This document shows, in pieces, positions 16,694-24,977 of a stretch of 64,000 bases of DNA. The position numbers were made by a program, and so were the translations under genes. Location of the stretch: positions 5,662,001 to 5,726,000 of the forward strand of contig NZ_CP108093.1 of assembly GCF_036188265.1 (NCBI RefSeq). The letters are read 5' to 3'. Below the pieces are notes generated by a model. It was not told where the DNA came from and did not search any database. It worked only from the letters and a program-made list of their open reading frames with translations. The DNA is from Streptomyces sp. NBC_00247. GTDB lineage: Bacteria > Actinomycetota > Actinomycetes > Streptomycetales > Streptomycetaceae. Each line of letters begins with the position of its first letter. The stretch's first letter is position 1.

Positions 16694-17598
16694 CTGCCGC
16701 ACTCGCCGAGAAGACCCCCGCCACCCCGCCTCCGGCCGCCGAGGTGACCCCACCGGCCGGCAACCGCCGCCGCGGACGGGAGCGTTCGTACGACGACGTA
16801 CCGCGCTGGCAGATCTACGTCCCCCTCGGCGTCTACCTGCTCTTCACGCTCATCCCGTTCTACTGGATGTTCCTCTTCGCCGTCCGCCCGGCCGGCTCCA
16901 CCTCACTGGCGCCCTGGCCGATGACCGGCGAGCACTTCGAGAAGGTCTGGACGGAACGCAGCTTCGCCGTCTTCTTCCAGAACAGCATGATCGTCGGGAT
17001 AGCCACCCTGATCGCCACCACCCTGGTCGCGCTGGCGGGCGGATACGCCCTGGCCCGCTTCGACTTCAAGATCAAGGGCGCCTTCATGCTGGCGCTGCTC
17101 TGCTCGCAGTTCATCCCGGGCGCGCTGATGCTCGTACCGCTCTTCGAGATCTTCAAGAACCTCCAGATGATCAACTCGCTGGGCAGCGTGGTCATCGCGG
17201 AGACGGTCTTCCAGCTCCCCCTGTCGATCATCCTCATCAGCGGGTTCATCAAGAACGTGCCCGTCACGCTGGAGGAGGCCGCCTGGGTGGACGGATGTTC
17301 ACGCTTCCGCGCCTTCTGCGCCGTCGTACTCCCGCTGCTGCGGCCCGGGTTGATCGCCGTCGGCTCCTTCGCCTTCGTGCACAGCTGGAACCACTTCCTG
17401 TTCGCCCTGATGTTCCTCAGTGAGCAGGACAAGCAGACGATCCCGGTCGGCCTGAACACCCTCATCGGCGCGGACAGCGTCGATCTGGGCGCGCTGGCCG
17501 CGGGCGGAGTCATCGCCGCGGTCCCCGTGGTGATCATCTTCGCCTTCATCCAGAAGTGGCTGATCACCGGCTTCAGCGCCGGTGCGGTGAAGGGCTGA
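16690..17598 (+). CDS. ABC sugar transporter permease (MalG-type)
   Basis: 302 residues. After a proline-rich cytoplasmic N-terminus (to about residue 40) come six transmembrane segments, beginning IYVPLGVYLLFTLIPFYWMF. The EAA loop reads LEEAAWVDGCSRFRAFCAVV. The GTG start overlaps the previous stop by 4 bases. It is the second half of the channel made with the preceding permease. The C-terminus LITGFSAGAVKG is typical of MalG-type sugar permeases. Confidence 0.92.
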   Translation: MTAALAEKTPATPPPAAEVTPPAGNRRRGRERSYDDVPRWQIYVPLGVYLLFTLIPFYWMFLFAVRPAGSTSLAPWPMTGEHFEKVWTERSFAVFFQNSMIVGIATLIATTLVALAGGYALARFDFKIKGAFMLALLCSQFIPGALMLVPLFEIFKNLQMINSLGSVVIAETVFQLPLSIILISGFIKNVPVTLEEAAWVDGCSRFRAFCAVVLPLLRPGLIAVGSFAFVHSWNHFLFALMFLSEQDKQTIPVGLNTLIGADSVDLGALAAGGVIAAVPVVIIFAFIQKWLITGFSAGAVKG

Positions 17599-17604
17599 CC
17601 CGCG

Positions 17605-18765
17605 ATGACCACCCCCCTCCCGATCGTCCTGGCCGGCGCCAGGGGCCACGGCCGCTGGCACCTCGCCAACATCGAGCGCCTCCAGCGCCAGGGCGTCGTC
17701 CGGCTCGCCGGAATCTGCGAGCTGACCCCCCTGACCGAGGCCGAACTCGGAGTGTTCACCGCCGAACCCCCCCGGCAGTCCTCCGACTTCGGCGCACTGC
17801 TCGACGCCACCGGCGCCCGTGCGGCCGTCGTCTGCACGCCGATCCCGACCCACACGGACCTCGCGCTGACCGCCGCCCGGCGCGGCGTCCACCTCCTCCT
17901 GGAGAAGCCCCCGGCGGCCACCTTCGCCGACTTCACCCGGATGAGCGACGGCGTACGGGAAGCGGGAACCGCCTGCCAGATCGGCTTCCAGTCCTTCGGC
18001 TCGCACGCGGTGCCCGTCATCCGCGAGCTCGTCGCCGACGGTGCGATCGGGTCCCTCCGGGGCATCGGCGCGGCCGGCGCCTGGGTGCGCGAGGAGGCCT
18101 ACTTCCGGCGCGCGCCCTGGGCCGGGCGCCGTCGGCTCGGCTCCACCGACGTGGTCGACGGGGTCCTCACCAACCCGCTCGCCCACGCCGTCGCCACCTC
18201 CCTCGAACTCGCGGGGAAGGGCGCCGCCGAGGACGTCGCCGACATCGAGACCGAGCTCTTCCGGGCCCACGACATCGAGGCGGACGACACCAGCAGCCTC
18301 CGCGTGACCACCACCGACGGCCTGGCCGTCACGGTCTGCGTCACACTCTGCGCCGAACGCGCCGCCGAGCCGTACGTCGTCGTCCACGGCGACCGGGGCC
18401 GGATCACCTTCTGGTACAAACAGGACCGGGTCCTCCTCCAGCGCGCCGGACACGGCCCGGAGGAGACCGTGCACGGCCGCACCGACCTGCTGGAGAACCT
18501 CGCCGCCCACCTCGCGGACGACACCCCCCTCCTGGTGCCCCCGCACCGCACCGGCGCCTTCATGCGCGTGGTCGAGGCGGTACGCACCGGAGCCGAGCCC
18601 GCCGCCCTGCCCGCCGACGCCTGGTACAGCGAGCCCGCCACCCAGGGGCCCCGGCGCGTGGTCAAGGGCATCGACGCCGTGGTCGACGCGGGCGCCGACT
18701 CCCTCGCCCTGTTCTCCGAACTCGGCGCCCCCTGGGCCCGCTCCCGCGAGGTGAGCGCCTCGTGA
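17605..18765 (+). CDS. Gfo/Idh/MocA-family oxidoreductase
   Basis: 386 residues. N-terminal Rossmann fold (PIVLAGARGHGRWHLANIER, a variant of the usual GxGxxG), then VVCTPIPTHTDLALTAARRG and the family signature EKPPAAT (EKP, catalytic Lys). The C-terminal part is the alpha/beta sugar-binding domain. Such enzymes oxidise or reduce sugars, inositols or sugar acids with NAD(P). The substrate cannot be read from the sequence, though a pectin-derived sugar is likely from the operon. It begins 7 bases after the permease stop and its own stop overlaps the next gene, so it is part of the same transcript. Confidence 0.85.
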   Translation: MTTPLPIVLAGARGHGRWHLANIERLQRQGVVRLAGICELTPLTEAELGVFTAEPPRQSSDFGALLDATGARAAVVCTPIPTHTDLALTAARRGVHLLLEKPPAATFADFTRMSDGVREAGTACQIGFQSFGSHAVPVIRELVADGAIGSLRGIGAAGAWVREEAYFRRAPWAGRRRLGSTDVVDGVLTNPLAHAVATSLELAGKGAAEDVADIETELFRAHDIEADDTSSLRVTTTDGLAVTVCVTLCAERAAEPYVVVHGDRGRITFWYKQDRVLLQRAGHGPEETVHGRTDLLENLAAHLADDTPLLVPPHRTGAFMRVVEAVRTGAEPAALPADAWYSEPATQGPRRVVKGIDAVVDAGADSLALFSELGAPWARSREVSAS

Positions 18766-19589
18766 ACACCCTCCGCCTCAGCTGCGCGGGCCGCCCCGTG
18801 GGCCGCTACAGCTACCTCCCCGGGGACCACGACGGACGCCCCTACCTGCACCCCGTCACCACCCTCGCGGGCATCCCCGTCACCGAGGAACGCCCCGCCG
18901 ACCACCGGCACCACCTGGGCGCCTCCGTCGCCGTGCCCGACGTCGCCGGGTACAACTTCTGGGGCGGGCGCACCTTCGTCCGCGACCAGGGACCCACCGC
19001 GCTCGACAACCACGGCGTCCAGCGCCACCTGGGCTGGAAACTCCGCGATCCGGACGGCTTCGTCGAGGAGCTCGGCTGGGTGGCCGACGGCACCGAACTG
19101 CTCCGCGAGCACCGCACGGTGGCCGTCGTCCCGCTGACCGGCACCGCCTGGGCGCTGGACTTCTCCTTCTCGCTCACCAACCGCGGCCGGGCCGCCCTCT
19201 CCATCGGCAGCCCCGCCACCAACGGCCGCCCCGGCGCCGGTTACGGCGGGTTCTTCTGGCGGGCGCCCAAGGAGGACCGGGCACCCGAGGTGTTCAGCGC
19301 CACCGACGACGGTGAGGAGGCGGTGCACGGCCGCCGGGCCGACTGGCTCGCGCTGGCCGGCGACGGGTGGACCCTCGTCTTCGCCGGGGCGACCGGGGAC
19401 ACCCGGCACGACCCGTGGTTCGTCCGCACCGCGGAGTACCCGGGCGTCGGCTCCTCCCTCGCGGCCGAGGACCGGCTGCCGGTGGAGCCCGGCGAGACCG
19501 TCGTGCGGCGGGTCGTCACCGTCGTGGCGGACGGACGGCTCGGCCGCGACGAGGCGGCTGCCCTCGTCCGCAAGGTGGTGACGGCGTGA
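18762..19589 (+). CDS. PmoA-like (DUF6807) family protein
   Basis: 275 residues, cytoplasmic, all-beta. The family is recognised by GRYSYLPGDHDGRPYLHPV, the HHLGASVAVPDVAGYNFWGG segment (normally a His-His pair) and GYGGFFWRAP near the middle. The family is named after a methane-oxygenase-like annotation but is not a methane monooxygenase. Its members accompany sugar dehydrogenases and glycosidases in carbohydrate operons. The function is unknown, and binding or isomerisation of a sugar is a guess. It is coupled by 4-base GTGA overlaps on both sides, to the oxidoreductase and the GH43, so the three proteins probably act together. Confidence 0.8.
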   Translation: MNTLRLSCAGRPVGRYSYLPGDHDGRPYLHPVTTLAGIPVTEERPADHRHHLGASVAVPDVAGYNFWGGRTFVRDQGPTALDNHGVQRHLGWKLRDPDGFVEELGWVADGTELLREHRTVAVVPLTGTAWALDFSFSLTNRGRAALSIGSPATNGRPGAGYGGFFWRAPKEDRAPEVFSATDDGEEAVHGRRADWLALAGDGWTLVFAGATGDTRHDPWFVRTAEYPGVGSSLAAEDRLPVEPGETVVRRVVTVVADGRLGRDEAAALVRKVVTA

Positions 19590-21133
19590 GCAGACCCTGG
19601 ACCGCGGACCGCGGCGACGGCACCTACCGCAACCCGGTGCTCAACGCCGACTGGTCCGACCCGGACGTCGTGCGGGTCGGCGACGACTACTACCTCACCG
19701 CGTCCAGCTTCGGCCGCGCCCCCGGACTGCCGCTGCTGCACTCCCGGGACCTGGTCAACTGGTCCCTGATCGGACACGCCCTCGACACCCTCGAACCGGC
19801 CGCCGACTTCGCAGCTCCACGCCACGACCGGGGCGTCTGGGCACCCTCGATCCGCCACCACGCGGGCCGGTTCTGGATCTTCTGGGGCGATCCCGACCAC
19901 GGCATCCGGCAGATCAACGCCGAGGACGTGCGCGGGCCCTGGAGCGAGCCGCATCTGGTGAAGGCGGGCAAGGGGCTGATCGACGCCTGTCCGCTCTGGG
20001 ACGAGGAGACCGGCGAGGCCTACCTCGTGCACGCCTGGGCCAAGTCGCGCTCCGGGATCAAGAACCGGCTGACCGGCCACCGGATGAGCGCCGACGGCCG
20101 CGAACTGCTCGACGAGGGAGCGACGTTGATCGACGGGGACCTGATCCCCGGCTGGTTCACCCTCGAAGGGCCCAAGGTCTACCGGCACGACGGCGAGTTC
20201 TGGATCTTCGCCCCGGCGGGCGGGGTGACCACGGGCTGGCAGGGCGCGTTCCGGTCGAAGGACTTCTTCGGGCCGTACGAGGAGCGCGTCGTCCTGGCCC
20301 AGGGGCGGACCGAGGTCAACGGCCCCCACCAGGGCGGCTGGGTCCGCACCCCGGCCGGCGAGGACTGGTTCCTGCACTTCCAGGAGCGGGGCGCGTACGG
20401 ACGGGTCGTCCACCTCCAGCCGATGCGCTGGGACGAGACGGGGTGGCCGGTCCTCGGCGACGACGGCGAACCCTTCCTCGTGCACGCCAAGCCCATCGCG
20501 CCCCAGCAGCCGGTGGAGGCACCGGCGTTCGCGGACGGCTTCCCCGGTGGACGGCACGGACGGCAGTGGCAGTGGACCGCCAACCCGCGGGCCGGCTGGA
20601 CCGTCGAGCACGCCGGGGACGGGCTGCGGCTCGCCTGCGTGCGCACCCCGCACGCGCACGACCTGCGGACCCTGGCGAACGTCCTCGTCCAGCGGCTGCC
20701 CGCCGAGGAGTTCACCGCGGAGGTGTCGCTCGCCCTCGGCAGCGACGTGCCCGGCGCCAAGGCGGGCTTCGCCGTGCTCGGTGACGCGTTCAGCTGGATC
20801 GGCCTCGAACGGGGCGAGGACGGCTCGGTGTCGCTCGTCCACCGGTACGCGGAGAGCGTCGCCGAACACGAAAGGGACGCCGCACCGGCCCGGCCGGCGC
20901 CCGAAGGGCGGGTACGGCTCCGCGTCGAGGTGAGTGCCGGCGCGCGCTGCCGCTTCCACGCCGACACCGGGGACGGCTTCCGCCCCTCCGGCCAGGTCTT
21001 CGCCGCCGAACCCTGGCGCTGGGTCGGCGCGCTGCTGGGCCTCTTCGCCACCGCGCCCACCGGGACCGGGCCCGCGGGGACCGCCGAGTTCACCGCCTTC
21101 GGCAACCCGGCCGACCCGGCCGGGCCACGGTAG
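19586..21133 (+). CDS. intracellular family 43 glycoside hydrolase with C-terminal beta-sandwich
   Basis: 515 residues without a signal peptide. The five-bladed propeller (about 1-310) shows the catalytic base Asp in NADWSDPDVVRVGDDYYLTA, the pKa-modulating Asp in LIDACPLWDE and the acid Glu in FTLEGPKVYRHDGEFWIF. From about residue 320 a concanavalin-like (beta-xylosidase C2/DUF1349-like) domain follows. GH43 enzymes with this layout release arabinose, xylose or galactose from oligosaccharides. Being cytoplasmic and in the importer operon, it should trim imported pectic oligomers. The GTG start overlaps the previous stop by 4 bases. Specificity among arabinofuranosidase, xylosidase and galactosidase is not decided. 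Confidence 0.88.
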   Translation: MSRPWTADRGDGTYRNPVLNADWSDPDVVRVGDDYYLTASSFGRAPGLPLLHSRDLVNWSLIGHALDTLEPAADFAAPRHDRGVWAPSIRHHAGRFWIFWGDPDHGIRQINAEDVRGPWSEPHLVKAGKGLIDACPLWDEETGEAYLVHAWAKSRSGIKNRLTGHRMSADGRELLDEGATLIDGDLIPGWFTLEGPKVYRHDGEFWIFAPAGGVTTGWQGAFRSKDFFGPYEERVVLAQGRTEVNGPHQGGWVRTPAGEDWFLHFQERGAYGRVVHLQPMRWDETGWPVLGDDGEPFLVHAKPIAPQQPVEAPAFADGFPGGRHGRQWQWTANPRAGWTVEHAGDGLRLACVRTPHAHDLRTLANVLVQRLPAEEFTAEVSLALGSDVPGAKAGFAVLGDAFSWIGLERGEDGSVSLVHRYAESVAEHERDAAPARPAPEGRVRLRVEVSAGARCRFHADTGDGFRPSGQVFAAEPWRWVGALLGLFATAPTGTGPAGTAEFTAFGNPADPAGPR

Positions 21134-21310
21134 CCGTCCCACCCCGCACCACCGCCCCGTCCCACCCCGCAGGACCCGTACCACCGCCCGTACGCGCACC
21201 GCCGCCCGTACGGGGACCACCGCACACCGGTCGCCCCGCACCACCGCACGTCACGCACCTTCGCACCGGCACCTCGCACCGCCCGCACGGTCCCACCCGT
21301 ACCGCCCGCA

Positions 21311-21410
21311 CGGCACTTCGCACCGCAGCACGGCACTTCGCACCGCAGCACGGCACTTCGCACCGCAGCACGGCACTTCGCACCGCAGCACGGCACGTCG
21401 CACCGCAGCA
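21311..21410. repeat. 20-bp tandem repeat, five copies
   Basis: The unit cggcacttcgcaccgcagca occurs four times exactly (21311-21390) and a fifth time with one change (21391-21410). It ends 34 bases before the start of the lyase-esterase gene. The whole 310-base gap (21134-21444) is a degenerate extension of the same theme (caccgc/ccgtac words). The unit length is not a multiple of three, so it is not coding. It would be expected to vary in copy number. Confidence 0.9.
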
Positions 21411-21444
21411 CGGACACATCTGTACCGCACGTATGGGAGCCGCA

Positions 21445-23454
21445 ATGACGCACCTCCGTACCACGCGCACCAGGGCAAGCACGCTCGCAGCGGCGCTCGC
21501 CCTCGCCGGAGCCTTCCTCCTGCCCGCGAGCCCGGCCGCCCTGGCGTCGGCCCCCGCGCAGGACACCGCGGGACCGTCCGGTGCCCGCGGCTCCTGGTCC
21601 GACACCCCGCACGGCTTCGCCTCGCTGGCCGGCGGAACGACCGGAGGCGCGGGCGGACCGGTCGTCACCGTCACCACCCAGGCCGAGCTGGCGAGGTACG
21701 CGGGCGCCGAAGGGCGCTACGTCATCCGGGTCGCGGGCTCGCTGGCCGTGGAGCCCTTCGGCCACGACGTCGACGTCACCTCCGACAAGACCATCACCGG
21801 CGTCGGGGACACCGCCGAGATCGTGCACGGCGAACTCCACCTCGGCCCCGGCACCCACAACGTGATCATCCGCAACCTGACCATCCGCGACAGCTACGTC
21901 GAGGGCGACTGGGACGGGAAGACCACGGACTTCGACGCCATCCAGATGGACACCGCCGACCACGTCTGGATCGACCACAACCGCTTCACGCACATGGGCG
22001 ACGGCCTGCTCGACATCCGTAAGGACAGCCGGTACATCACCGTCTCGTACAACCAGTTCACCCAGCACAACAAGGCGTTCGGTATCGGCTGGACGACGAA
22101 CGTGAGCACCGAGATCACCATCGACCACAACTGGTTCACCGGAACCAAGCAGCGCAACCCCTCCGCCGACAACTGCGCCTACGCCCACCTCTACAACAAC
22201 TACGTCTCCGCGCAGGTCGCGGACGGCGACCCGGTGTGGACGTACGGCAACTGGGCACGCGGCGCCACCAAGATGGTCATCGAGAACAGCTACTACCGGG
22301 ACGTCCAGCACCCCTACCAGGCGGACGCCACCGCCCAACTCGTCCAGCGCGGCTCGATCCTGAAGAACACCACGGGCCGCACCGACACCCGGGGCGCGGC
22401 CTTCGACCCGCACGCCTTCTACCCGTACCGGCTCGACCGCGCCGCCGACGTGCCGGGAATCGTCACCCGCGACTCCGGCCCGCAGAAGGACATCGGTACC
22501 GACACCGTGCTGCGCGTGCCGGCCGACTACCCCACCGTGCAGGCGGCGGTCGACGCCGTGCCGCAGGGCAACGACGGCCGGATCACCGTGCGCCTGGCGC
22601 CCGGCACGTACCGGGAGCACGTCCGGATCGGCAAGAACCAGCCGTACGTCTCCCTCGTCGGCACCGGCGAGCGGCGCTCGGACACGTTGATCGTCTTCGA
22701 CACCCCGCAGGGCGAACTCAAGCCGGACGGCACCACCCAGGGGTCCACCGGCAGCGCCACCGTCCTGGTGGAGGGCCACGACTTCACGGCCGAGAACCTC
22801 ACCTTCTCCAACGACTTCGACGAGGCCGCCGTGGAGATCAGCGGCGAGCAGGCGCTCGCGGTGAAGACCACCGGCGACCGGCTGACCTTCGAGAACACCG
22901 GGTTCCTCGGCAACCAGGACACCCTGATGACCGATACCCCGGCTCTCACCCAGAAGGCCCGCGTCTACATCACCGGCTCGTACGTCGAAGGCGACGTCGA
23001 CTTCCTCTACGGCCGTGCCACCACCGTCGTCGAGAAGTCCGTGATCAAGGCGCTCAGCCGTGGCTCGGACACGAACAACGGCTACATCACGGCCGCTTCG
23101 ACCTGGAAGGAGAACCCGTACGGCATCCTGATCACCCGCAGCCGGGTCATCAGCGACGCTCCCGCGGACTCCTTCCACCTCGGCCGCCCCTGGCACCCGA
23201 GCGGCAACCCGGACGCGATCGGCCAGGTGCTGATCCGCGAGACGTCGCTGCCCGCCGCCGTCAAGGCGACCCCCTGGTCCGACATGAGCGGCTTCCCCTG
23301 GCGGGAAGCCCGGTTCAGCGAGTACCGGACCTACGGTCCCGGCGCCGCCGCCACCCCGGACCGCCCCCAGATGTCCCCGGCCGACGCCGCGCTCCACGAG
23401 GTGGGCGACTACCTCGCGGGCGAGGACGGCTGGGCACCGCACCGCCGGCGCTGA
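21445..23454 (+). CDS. secreted bifunctional pectate lyase (PL1)-pectin methylesterase (CE8)
   Basis: 669 residues. The signal peptide ends near ALASA (residue about 36). Residues about 45-340 are a PL1 right-handed beta-helix: HVWIDHNRFTHMGDGLLDIR with Ca-binding Asp, then ITIDHNWFTGTKQRNPSADN and AHLYNNY. The Arg of KQRNP corresponds to the catalytic Arg; the second Arg common in PL1 is absent. Residues about 355-660 are a CE8 beta-helix: YPTVQAAVDAVP, GTYREHV, catalytic GNQDT and VDFLYGRA Asp residues, and LGRPWH. The esterase part removes methyl esters from homogalacturonan, making it a substrate for the lyase part. The ATG at 21445 has GGGAG just upstream; an ATG at 21433 contains that site. 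It lies after a 310-bp gap, so it may have its own promoter. Confidence 0.92.
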   Translation: MTHLRTTRTRASTLAAALALAGAFLLPASPAALASAPAQDTAGPSGARGSWSDTPHGFASLAGGTTGGAGGPVVTVTTQAELARYAGAEGRYVIRVAGSLAVEPFGHDVDVTSDKTITGVGDTAEIVHGELHLGPGTHNVIIRNLTIRDSYVEGDWDGKTTDFDAIQMDTADHVWIDHNRFTHMGDGLLDIRKDSRYITVSYNQFTQHNKAFGIGWTTNVSTEITIDHNWFTGTKQRNPSADNCAYAHLYNNYVSAQVADGDPVWTYGNWARGATKMVIENSYYRDVQHPYQADATAQLVQRGSILKNTTGRTDTRGAAFDPHAFYPYRLDRAADVPGIVTRDSGPQKDIGTDTVLRVPADYPTVQAAVDAVPQGNDGRITVRLAPGTYREHVRIGKNQPYVSLVGTGERRSDTLIVFDTPQGELKPDGTTQGSTGSATVLVEGHDFTAENLTFSNDFDEAAVEISGEQALAVKTTGDRLTFENTGFLGNQDTLMTDTPALTQKARVYITGSYVEGDVDFLYGRATTVVEKSVIKALSRGSDTNNGYITAASTWKENPYGILITRSRVISDAPADSFHLGRPWHPSGNPDAIGQVLIRETSLPAAVKATPWSDMSGFPWREARFSEYRTYGPGAAATPDRPQMSPADAALHEVGDYLAGEDGWAPHRRR

Positions 23455-23516
23455 CGCCCCCCACCTGCACGGCGTACACGGCACACCCGTACCCACCCAC
23501 AGAGAAGAGCCGAACC

Positions 23517-24851
23517 ATGACCATTTCCAAGAAGTCCCGGGGGCGCGCCGCGGCAGCGGTCTCGCTGACCGCGATGCTCGCCCTGACGGCCACCGCGTGC
23601 GGTGACGACGGCAGCAGCTCCGGCACCGAGGGCAGCGGCAAGGGCGAGATCACCTTCTGGGACAACAACGGTGGCCCGCGCACCGAGATCTGGACCGAGA
23701 TCATCAAGGATTTCGAGAAGGAGAACCCGGACATCAAGGTCAAGTACGTCCCGATCCCGATCGCCGACGTGCAGTCCAAGTACGACACCGCCATCGCGGG
23801 CGGCGGCCTGCCGGACGTCGGCGGTGTCGGTACGGCCTATCTCGCCAACATCGTCTCGCAGGAGGCGCTGGAGCCGGTCCAGGACCGGATCGAGAAGTCC
23901 TCGCTGAAGGGCAAGCTCGTCGAGGGCATGGTCGCGAGCGTCAAGGACGCGGGCGGCCGGGGCGACGACATGTACTCCGTGCCGACCTCCGCGAACAACG
24001 GAACCCTCTGGTACCGGACCGACCTCTTCCAGGCGGCCGGTCTGGACGCGCCCTCCACCTGGGCGAAGTTCTACGAGGCGGCCGACAAGCTGACCGACAC
24101 CAAGAACAACAAGTTCGGCTACACCATCAGAGGCGGGGCGGGCTCCATCGCCCAGGCTCTGGACGCCTCCTACGGCCAGTCCGGCATCACGGACTTCTGG
24201 AACGGCGACACCACCACCGTCAACGACCCCAAGAACGTCGCGGCGCTGGAGAAGTACGTCGGCCTCTTCAAGAAGGCGACGCCGTCCGCCGACGTCAACA
24301 ACGACTTCACCAAGATGGTCGCGCAGTGGGACACCGGCACCATCGGGATGCTGAGCCACAACCTCGGCTCCTACCAGGACCACGTGAAGGCGCTCGGCGA
24401 CGACAAGTTCGCCGGTATCCCGAACCCGATCGGTGACGGCGGCACCCGCGTCCAGGTCTCCAACCCCGTCGACGGACTCGGACTCTTCCGCAGCAGCAAG
24501 AACAAGACCGCGGCCTGGAAGTTCATCGAGTTCGCCGCCTCGCACGCCTCCAACAGCAAGTGGAACGAGTCGGCCGGCGCCATCCCCGCCAACACCGAGG
24601 CTGCCCAGGACTCCTGGATCACCGCCTCCGAGCCGACCGCGCTCGCGGCCGGGGCACTCACCGACGGCAGCACCAAGATCGTGAACCTGCCGTACTACCT
24701 GCCCGACTGGAACAACATCTCCAAGGCCGACAACGAGCCCGAGTTCCAGAAGCTGCTGCTCGGCAAGATCTCCGCGAAGGACTTCCTGGACAAGATCGCC
24801 GGCGAGCTGAACGCGGCCCAGAAGGAGTGGAAGGAACTGGGCAACGGCTGA
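23517..24851 (+). CDS. ABC sugar-binding lipoprotein
   Basis: 444 residues. A lipoprotein signal peptide ends in LTATAC with Cys at residue 28, followed by a Ser/Gly linker. The rest is a family 1 solute-binding protein: ITFWDNNGGPRTEIWTEIIK, a two-lobed fold, and aromatic residues for sugar stacking (NNGTLWYRTD). It should capture oligosaccharides outside the membrane and deliver them to the permeases encoded at 15764-17598. It is unusual that 5.9 kb of enzyme genes lies between binding protein and permeases. It lies 62 bases after the lyase-esterase gene. Substrate inferred: pectic oligosaccharide. Confidence 0.92.
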   Translation: MTISKKSRGRAAAAVSLTAMLALTATACGDDGSSSGTEGSGKGEITFWDNNGGPRTEIWTEIIKDFEKENPDIKVKYVPIPIADVQSKYDTAIAGGGLPDVGGVGTAYLANIVSQEALEPVQDRIEKSSLKGKLVEGMVASVKDAGGRGDDMYSVPTSANNGTLWYRTDLFQAAGLDAPSTWAKFYEAADKLTDTKNNKFGYTIRGGAGSIAQALDASYGQSGITDFWNGDTTTVNDPKNVAALEKYVGLFKKATPSADVNNDFTKMVAQWDTGTIGMLSHNLGSYQDHVKALGDDKFAGIPNPIGDGGTRVQVSNPVDGLGLFRSSKNKTAAWKFIEFAASHASNSKWNESAGAIPANTEAAQDSWITASEPTALAAGALTDGSTKIVNLPYYLPDWNNISKADNEPEFQKLLLGKISAKDFLDKIAGELNAAQKEWKELGNG

Positions 24852-24904
24852 CCGGCCGGACACCCGCCCTCCGCACGCACCACGACCCATCCCGATGAAC
24901 GGGA

Positions 24905-24938
24905 GCCGGCGGCGGCCCGGAACGCACCCGCCGCCGGC
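24905..24938 (+). terminator. hairpin between the binding-protein and esterase genes
   Basis: 11-bp perfect stem (24905-24915 with 24928-24938) and a 12-nt loop, in the 126-base gap after the binding-protein gene. It may be a partial terminator or a 3'-end stabiliser that keeps the binding protein in excess over downstream products. Confidence 0.5.
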
Positions 24939-24977
24939 CCCCCTCCACCTCCGCACGCCCCGAGAGGCAGGAACCGC

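Noticed and set aside
21311..21410. Possible CRISPR array
   Set aside because: The copies are directly adjacent with no spacers, the unit is only 20 bp and no cas genes are near. It is a simple tandem repeat.
21090..21677. Minus-strand frame translating the 20-bp array into Cys/Arg-rich repeats (GAKCRAAVRSAV)
   Set aside because: The 20-bp unit shifts frame at each copy, and there is no supported start or homologous domain. The cysteines are an artefact of the repeat.
20179..23496. 1105-codon minus-strand frame through GH43 and the lyase-esterase
   Set aside because: It runs across the 20-bp repeat array and two real genes on the other strand; its sequence is compositional noise.
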